A stretch of 64,000 bases of DNA from Chelonoidis abingdonii (Eukaryota > Chordata > Testudines > Testudinidae). A program made the position numbers and the translations under genes. Each line of letters begins with the position of its first letter. Within the stretch, counting starts at the first letter, position 1. The notes under the pieces were generated by a model, which made no database searches, had not been told where the DNA came from, and worked only from the letters and a program-made list of their open reading frames with translations. Positions 57,370 to 64,000 of the stretch are shown here, one piece after another. Location of the stretch: the NCBI RefSeq assembly GCF_003597395.2, contig NC_133770.1:296197774-296261773 (forward strand). Reading direction: 5' to 3'.

Positions 57370-60300
57370 CGGGAAAAAAATTTGCTCTGGGTTATAAAAG
57401 AAGAACACTCAATAAAATGTCAGCCTTGTTTTCATCGTCCCTACAGCTTGCTAACAGAACAATAGCTGATTAGAGAGTGGAGGCTAGGGGACGAGAAATG
57501 GGGAAAATGCCAACTCACTTGACCCCAGGGGCAGATTTGATATCTGTTCAGACTGCAGGTTAAACAAAAAGTTAATCTCTCTTGAAACCTGTGTAGTAAC
57601 TAGACAGATCACACCAAGCACTCATATACTGTGGTGATGAGGTTCATGTACAACTGTACAGAAACACAGGTAGATATTGATTCCAACAGTCACACCTTTC
57701 ACTTCCTGGTGTATCGGAACAGTGTCCTTTGAGAGGTTGCACTGCTGAAATGGGTCAGGATTTTTATTTTAGGGGAAGCCACAAGAAAGAAGCAAACCAA
57801 GTAAATAAGACTGGGATTTGTAATGTCTGAGTGGCCAGTTCCAAGTGAATTGTATTGGAAATGGGCAGCCTAACTTTATTAGCATCCTGTGCAAGTTTTT
57901 ATCCTAAAGAGACAAATGCCTGTTGCTCCCTAGGACAATATTTCATTGCCCTCCAGTAGGATACTCTACACAGAGACTCAATCTTCATTAAAAAATAAAC
58001 AAATAAACAAAAAACCCTCTAGCTAGAAACCACCATTATAGCTTGAAATTTATCCTCTATTGCAAGAAAAAATTCTGTATAACATTTGAAATTTTTTTTA
58101 AAAAATGTGCTATTTTGATATTATGAGAGCGATCTGTAACCCAAATTCCCCTTTAATCGGCAAGTCCATGATTTCAAAATGTTTTTTATTTCAATTTTAT
58201 CTTTAAAAAAAGATTTATCTATTTTTAATTTTATTTCTTGATTTTCATTTTATATTATTTTTATGTTATTTTATATTTGTATTGTATTTTGCTTGCTATG
58301 ATAATTATATTTTTATAATTATTTAAATTTTCTAATTTTATATTTTAACATTTAATAAAATTATATAACCACTTTTTTTCTATACAACATTTTGTAGAAA
58401 TTGGTGTGTTCCCATTGAACATTTTGATTATGAACGGATGATTTCTGATGCAAAAATGCTGGATCAGAATTTTTTTTTCTCACCTCTACATTTTATTCTT
58501 TTCTTCTTTAACATTGGTTAAAAAACATTAATTCTCTCTCTCCTGTTTTGTTTGTGGCTGTCTAGTCTGCTATTACTAATTTTTGTTAACTGCTAAGTGA
58601 GGATCTGATCCTGCCCAGTGTTCATTTTACAAATCGGAATATTTCTGTTCAGTCTGAGCCTTCTCTTGTTGAAGTCAAAGATAAAATTTCCACTGATTTC
58701 AGGGATGGGACCCTTTGATTTCAGTGGGGTTTGGACAGCTAACGCCTTGAGCCTTCTTTGACACTTGCAGCTTGGCTCGGTTGGATTCGGTTTCAATCGC
58801 TGGACATCGGTAAATGTCGCTATCAGCTGAGACACTGAAACCAACAATAGAAACGATTGGTCACAGGCGGCATTAGCGCAGCCTCCCCCGCGCCGTGCTC
58901 CAGCAGGGATGGGAGTCATCAGACCCGTGGCCAGCCAGGAACTTTCCGCATCCAGCTGTCACTGGGGTGAGTGAGTGGGGCAATGACAGCCGAGATGCAC
59001 AGAGCTCCCTGCACGGCCGTGGGGCCGGTGACACCCATCCCTGGTGTCAGGTGCAAGGCGCAGGGCAGGCTGTGGTCCTGGCAGAATGGAACAGAGACCC
59101 CTCAAGGCTGGGCTGTGAGAAAGAAGAGTCCTTAGCCATTGGGGAGGCCACCCCGGTGCTGGATGGCTTCTGCCCATGGAGGCAGCCAGGCGGGGAGGGC
59201 TCCCCAGCAGCCGGGGACTTGTTATCCTCCTCCTCCTTCCAGCCCTGGCCATGAATCTCTGCTCCACTGGGCCAGAGAAGTCACCTTCTCTGCCCCTTGC
59301 ATCTTGGTAGTGCAGGGAGCCATCAGTATCCTATTGGTCAAAGCTGGGAGCCCCTGCAGCCCGGTTGTAAGCGCTGCCTGAACCCTGACCCCACCCCCAC
59401 CCACTGCTGAATTTCCTGCAACAGTAAAAATTCAAATAGTTTAAAATGGGGGAGGGGTGTTAATAAAAATCAACATTAGTCATGAAAACTGGGAGGTGGG
59501 AGGGGGGCAAGGGAATGGATTCTGCCAAGCAAATTTATTACCAATGTCTCCTCTCCCAGCACTGAGCACAGAGGGAAATATCAGCTCTGATCTACCCAAA
59601 ACATCTCCCTGACCCTCTTCATGCCTCAGCAAGGTCTGTGCCAGAAAGAAAAAGTAAAATCCTGTGCATGGAGGGAAGCTTAAAGAGGAATAAAGGATGT
59701 TCCAGTGTTTGAGGAGCTCGTCTTGGACTTGGGTGATGTTAGTTCAATTCCCTCCCTAGTCATAAACTCCTCATGTGACTTTCAGGCCAAATTATCGAAG
59801 CTCTCTAGGTACAAAAAATGCTTATTGGTGCTTGAGTAGTAAGTGCCGCACCTAACATCCATCAATTACAAATCCCACTTGTGTGTGTGTGTGTGTCTTT
59901 GGGTGCTGAAACACCTCTATACATCTGTCCTGGGTGTCAGGTCCCCGTCTTTAAAGCAGGGATAATAGCACCTCACAGGGCAATGGGAGGATAGAGACAT
60001 TAAAGACAGTACGGCGCCAGATACCACGGTGATGGGGGCCAGATAAAAAGCTAGGATAGCAGGAACCTTTCCTTTTTCCGAAATATATTATTATGCTTTG
60101 GGTTGGGAGTTTGAGAGAGATCATTGCCCATTTCCCCTTGGATTCCCATGGAATCCGTTATCTAGCACAATTATATTGCTTCAAAAACCCGAGCTTCAAG
60201 AAACAGGGAGGAAAAGGCTGATTTACCTTTAAGGTTGGTCAATCACAAACCAGAATATCTGTTGTCATCTTCTCACTCATCATTTCAGAGACCAGGATCC

Positions 60301-61461
60301 AGGTTATTCAATCCATCTTCGCTTCCCTCCGCATCCACGTACTTTCATTTACCCAGTAAATAGAATGTCATAAGCTAGAAAAGCTATTTGGGCTCCATTG
60401 CCATGTCTAGTAACTTCCCCTGTCCATCACACCCTCCGCCAAATGAGGAACGTCTTCTCCAATTAATTATATAGCCTTCTGTGACAAGGTGCAGTCTCCT
60501 GAGACACCTCTGCTGTGGAGAATGTAACAAGCAAGGAAAAGTTGATATTTGGTTTACTTTTAGAAAACATCAGTAGAGTCAAATGTCTAATCTTAAAGGG
60601 AAAAGTACTGGAGAGGGAAGAAACTTCTAATCCTAGAACAAATCTCTCTTTTTATTGGGTGAATACTATGGTGACTGACAAGAAATAATGCATGAATTCT
60701 AGATTTCACATCTGAGATATTCAGAGCTGCCTAGATTTAGACTCTGAGTTCCCATCCAATTTCCTGAAGCCGCTTTGGAAATCTCAGCATAGTTAGCAGA
60801 GCTTGCACTTTCTCTAACCAAACCTGCCATTGCCCTCAAAAGCATGAAAGACAGGTACCCAATCCCCATCCAGTAAGCTTCCTCAATCAGTTCAGGTAAC
60901 ATTTTAAAAATCATCTCAGTGATTTAGGAGTCTAAATCCCATTTTCAAAAGTTTCTTAGTTTCTAAGGCTTAGCAGCCTAGGTCTTCACCAAAGGTCAAC
61001 AGGTCTTAGACTCCTAAATCACTTTTGATGTTCGCTTAAGTGTTTTTGAAAATGTTACCGGATTGTTGCTGAGATAAAATGAAGAGACAACAAAATGCTT
61101 CGCTCATTTAGGCTGGGGTAAGGTACACAATAAACATCCAACTCCCATGACATTGCTATGAGAGTTTGGCACCTAACTTCCTTAGGCTCCTTGGAAATGT
61201 CCAGACCATGGAAACATGAAGGTCAGAGATCTGAGATTATAAAGTGCAAATAGTTTCTTCCCAAATCCCTGAAAAGTTTAGGGGTCATGTGGATCTTCAG
61301 TGCCACAACAATTCTACATATTGGATAATCTTGTACCAGAACTAGAGGCCTCTAATTGGTCTGTTAGAGAGTTTGATAAGCAGCAGAACAGCACATATTC
61401 CATCCTATAAAAGACAGTATCATCCATTCACACTAGTTAACTCATGGTCTGATTTGGGTAC
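57370..61461. other. Spacer 5' of the unit B OR
   Basis: Non-coding. It holds a very AT-rich tract at about 58140-58400, a GT microsatellite at 59879-59898 that unit A lacks, and the palindromic repeat at 60895-61065. OR promoter and 5' exon positions cannot be fixed. Confidence 0.5.
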
Positions 61462-61639
61462 AGTTGATACCAAGTTTCCAAGTTTATTGACTCTTAATCA
61501 CTCTACTTATTACGTAGTCCTGCAATGAGTGCAAATGACTTGATTAGATGACCTATTGAGGTCCTTTCCAGTCCTATACAAAGGACTGTTAACGTGAATT
61601 ATTGGAGTAGCTAGATGCAGGGCAACACAGATGAAAATG

Positions 61640-61885
61640 GTGAGCAGAGCGGTCAGGGTGGGCATTGTGGGATACCTCTGGAGGCCAGTTTCAGCGATGT
61701 AACTAACACAGTGTCTATGCTGACATTGTGTCGCTGTAACTACATAACTTCTCCTTGAAGTGATTTATTTTCTCGGTAAAGCAGAAGAGTTGTGTCAGTG
61801 GGAGAGGCATTGCAGTGTGCATACCACCATTTTGTTGGTAAAAAGCTGCCTTTTGTCTATGAAACTGTGTAGTATAGACAAGGCC
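61640..61885. mobile_element. Harbinger-type MITE, right part
   Basis: Ends GTATAGACAAGGCC followed by TTA (61886-61888), the terminus and target typical of Harbinger MITEs. The left end was not found. Confidence 0.42.
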
Positions 61886-61895
61886 TTACTCTTCC

Positions 61896-62217
61896 TAGTG
61901 GGTCTCAGCCTTTCCAGACTACTGTACCCCTTTCATGAGTCTGATTTGTCTTGCGCACCCCAAGTTTCACCTCACTCAAAAACTACTTGTGTACAAAATC
62001 AGACATAAAAATTCAAATGTGTCATGGAGCTCTAGTACTGAGAAATTGCTTCCTTTCTTACTTGGTCTGTATGAATTTTTAGTTTGTACTGACTTTGCTA
62101 GTGCTTTTTATGTAGCCTGCTATAAAACTAGGCAAATATCTAAATGAGTTGATTTACCTCCTGGAGGACCTCTGTGTGCCCCCAGAGGTACACATACCCT
62201 GGTTGGGGGAGCCGCTG
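61896..62217. mobile_element. hAT-type MITE
   Basis: Starts CTAGTGGGTCTCAGCC and ends TGGTTGGGGGAGCCGCTG, diverged forms of the CAGTGGTTCTCAACC inverted repeat. The interior TCTGATTTGTCTTGCGCACC is familiar from chelonian genomes. It abuts the start of unit C. Confidence 0.65.
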
Positions 62218-62696
62218 CTGTAGCCTCCTTCTGCCTTTTATTGAACATTGGCTGATTCCCCTCAGGAATTCCATCTCTAATCATGGCTGGCTTGACCCCA
62301 GGCTTTCCAGCCCAAGGGCATGTGGCCCTGTCAGAGGCAGGGATATGCTGGTACAGTTAAAGTGGTGCAACTTTTATGTAAAGCCAAGCCTTGACACATG
62401 TATTCCTCATACTGGTTATGATGGGGGTAGGTAACGGGAGGTATGACAACAAAGATGAGAGAAAGAGAAGAGTTAGTTTAGTTCTTTTATTGCCTGATGC
62501 TTTTAGTAACAGAGACATAATTATTAGGGTCGCCTAAAAATGGTAAAACATGAGAAGGAACTGGTGGAAACATCCCCTTGGTATGGAATGAATTCTCAGG
62601 AGAGTGGTTTGGCTATAAATGTATAGGCTGCGTTTTCCCATAAGAGGTCATGTTAAACACCCAAATCCTATGGACAGGGAATGGTAGTTGGGCACC

Positions 62697-63532
62697 TGAA
62701 GGGCCAAAATCCATTTGCTGTGGATGTAAAATCTTAAATACAGTTTCTGCTAAGAACTTTTCATATAGGCCCCGATGAAGACTAGCTAACAAAGAACAGT
62801 ACGTAGCTAAGAGAAAACTGGGGTAAATAGATAACCTTATGTGTTTCAAGTCAGTGAGCAGAGTCAGCATAACTCTGAATGTAACTGGGCATCCTTATTG
62901 CAAGTTATAGACACATGAAGCACTGAGAAAGGCCTCATGGTTACTCTCTAATGCAGGGTGGAGATAGTGGTACAATACCCCTCAAATCCCAGACAGTGTT
63001 CAGGGAGAGACCTAATATAATTAACATAAGTTATGACACCCTCCCCTCACAGATGGATGCCAATCCTAGCCCACAGAAATGCAAGGGTAAACATATAAAA
63101 AATTGTTATTGTTAAATACTAATTACTGCTTTTTTGCTTTAAATTTCCAGGAATGTACCTGTTGGTCAACCAGGAGAGCTGCTACCTATTCCCCTAGACC
63201 CCAAAATTAGGATTTAATCAATACACTTTAATAGACATAGTTTGGGGGTAATTACCTGTGTGTCAGCAATATGTTAATTTGGGCCATGGATGGAGCCATT
63301 ATGTAATTTTTTAGAAAATTGGCTTATCATGTTTATCTTGTCTTGCTGCTAGAACCTATTCAGGGGCTTGGAAAACCAATCCCTAGTCATTTCTCTCCTT
63401 CCAATGAGCACCTTATATAATCTATTGTAATTAATTGTTCTGTAGTGTCTCTGAGCCTGATAAGCTCCACCAGCGCTGTGTGTAACAAACTCCTGTGCTT
63501 GACTCTACATGGTGTGGATTACTATTTCTTCA
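62697..63532 (+). mobile_element. Solo LTR inserted in unit C, 836 bp
   Basis: Starts TGAAGGGCC and ends TTTCTTCA (TG...CA with the short inverted repeat TGAAG/CTTCA). Flanked by GCACC (62692-62696) and GTACC (63533-63537), 4 of 5 bases alike. The U3-like part has CCAAT at 63376-63380 and TATATAA at 63414-63420; an R/U5-like part with AGCTCCACCAGCGC follows. Units A and B are continuous across this point, so the insertion is specific to unit C. No viral genes remain. Confidence 0.7.
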
Positions 63533-63574
63533 GTACCCAACACCCTTAGGTGCCATTTCCAATTACAACTGGAC

Positions 63575-63720
63575 ACAGTGCTGCAGTGCATTGGATTAGG
63601 GCTCTAGATAACTGATTTGTACGCATTTCCCCACCATTAGCCCACTGAGTGAGTCTGGGCAGGTAATGTCACCTCTTTCTGTCTTCGTTTCCCAGCTATA
63701 ACGTGAGCATAAGGATGTGG
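63575..63720 (+). mobile_element. MIR-like SINE, unit C copy
   Basis: Same insertion as in units A and B, present after the LTR interruption. Confidence 0.65.
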
Positions 63721-64000
63721 AACTAGGGCTAGAGTCACAAAGCTAGGCACCTGAATCCCACAATCCAGCACCCTGGGATTCACAAAACACTACTCAGCTG
63801 CCGGGAAACCCTGTAGGCACCTAAATTTTTACTTTAAAAGTGCCATAAGTCCCAATGTTTCTTCCTCTCAACATGCCCTCTGCAGCCTCACACAAGGCAT
63901 CCACACGCCATAGCCCCAGAAAAATGCAGAAATCTGGGGAAGGTAGATATTCCCCTGCCTGACTCATGTGCCAGACACCTAAATACCTTTAGAAATCTGG

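Larger units (their letters stand above)
54805..61461. repeat. Segmental duplication unit B (OR-bearing)
   Basis: Second copy of the OR unit. The left part (54805-55199) matches unit C (62218-62609), sharing text such as CCCTTTATTGAACATT and GTACAGTTAAAGTGGTGCAA; the rest matches unit A. Homology to A stops near 61461. Unit B is shorter because it lacks the LINE and MITE insertions of unit A. Confidence 0.85.
62218..64000. repeat. Segmental duplication unit C (truncated by window end)
   Basis: Third copy. 62218-62696 matches 54805-55280 of unit B. The match is interrupted by a solo LTR (62697-63532) and resumes at 63540, following 55285 to about 55780 of unit B up to the last base. In unit B the OR stop codon lies about 600 bp further on, so a third OR locus is expected just outside the window. 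Confidence 0.85.

Noticed and set aside
57358..57408. 17-codon upstream extension of the unit B OR
   Set aside because: Paralogue start, the AG acceptor at 57368-57369 and family length all favour the Met at 57357.

Overview
This window is vertebrate nuclear DNA, most likely from a turtle (Testudines). It has long non-coding stretches and very dense interspersed repeats. The CR1 and L2 LINEs, the hAT and Harbinger MITEs, the Penelope-like termini and the MIR-like SINEs read like the repeat set of chelonian genomes. Species assignment rests on recalled repeat text, not on a search. There is one assembly gap (40237-40618) and two isolated ambiguous bases (44889 and 47792). No bacterial, phage, CRISPR or operon features are present, and I found no rRNA or tRNA gene.

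Positions 1-40236 form a gene desert. I found no convincing host coding exon. The recognisable content is transposon-derived: a minus-strand L2 split by younger CR1 and Penelope-like insertions (1060-3330), a CR1 endonuclease fragment (9300-9890), a complete Harbinger-type MITE with TTA target duplications (9990-10283), several hAT-type MITEs with 8-bp duplications, a plus-strand L2 (20505-21730), another degraded LINE (24850-25830), CR1 tails, and an antisense solo LTR (33968-35108).

Positions 40619-64000 hold a tandem array of a segmentally duplicated unit that carries a minus-strand class II olfactory receptor (OR) gene. Unit A (40619 to about 49758) has an OR pseudogene with four clustered indels and has been lengthened by CR1 and hAT insertions. 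Unit B (about 54805-61461) has an OR with an uninterrupted reading frame, but the conserved TM3 cysteine is replaced by tyrosine. Unit C starts near 62218, carries an 836-bp solo LTR, and runs off the window about 600 bp before its own OR should begin.

Between units A and B sits a 4.3-kb autonomous-type PIF/Harbinger transposon (49963-54265). It keeps both expected genes in convergent orientation: a Myb/SANT-like gene with an intron, and a DDE transposase with all three catalytic acidic residues visible. Both are broken. The element was itself invaded by a small hAT MITE and a foldback Penelope-like fragment. The two foldback Penelope-like copies (19007-19232 and 53590-53783) carry hammerhead-ribozyme-like cores and 12- and 16-bp target duplications, and are the most unusual structures here.
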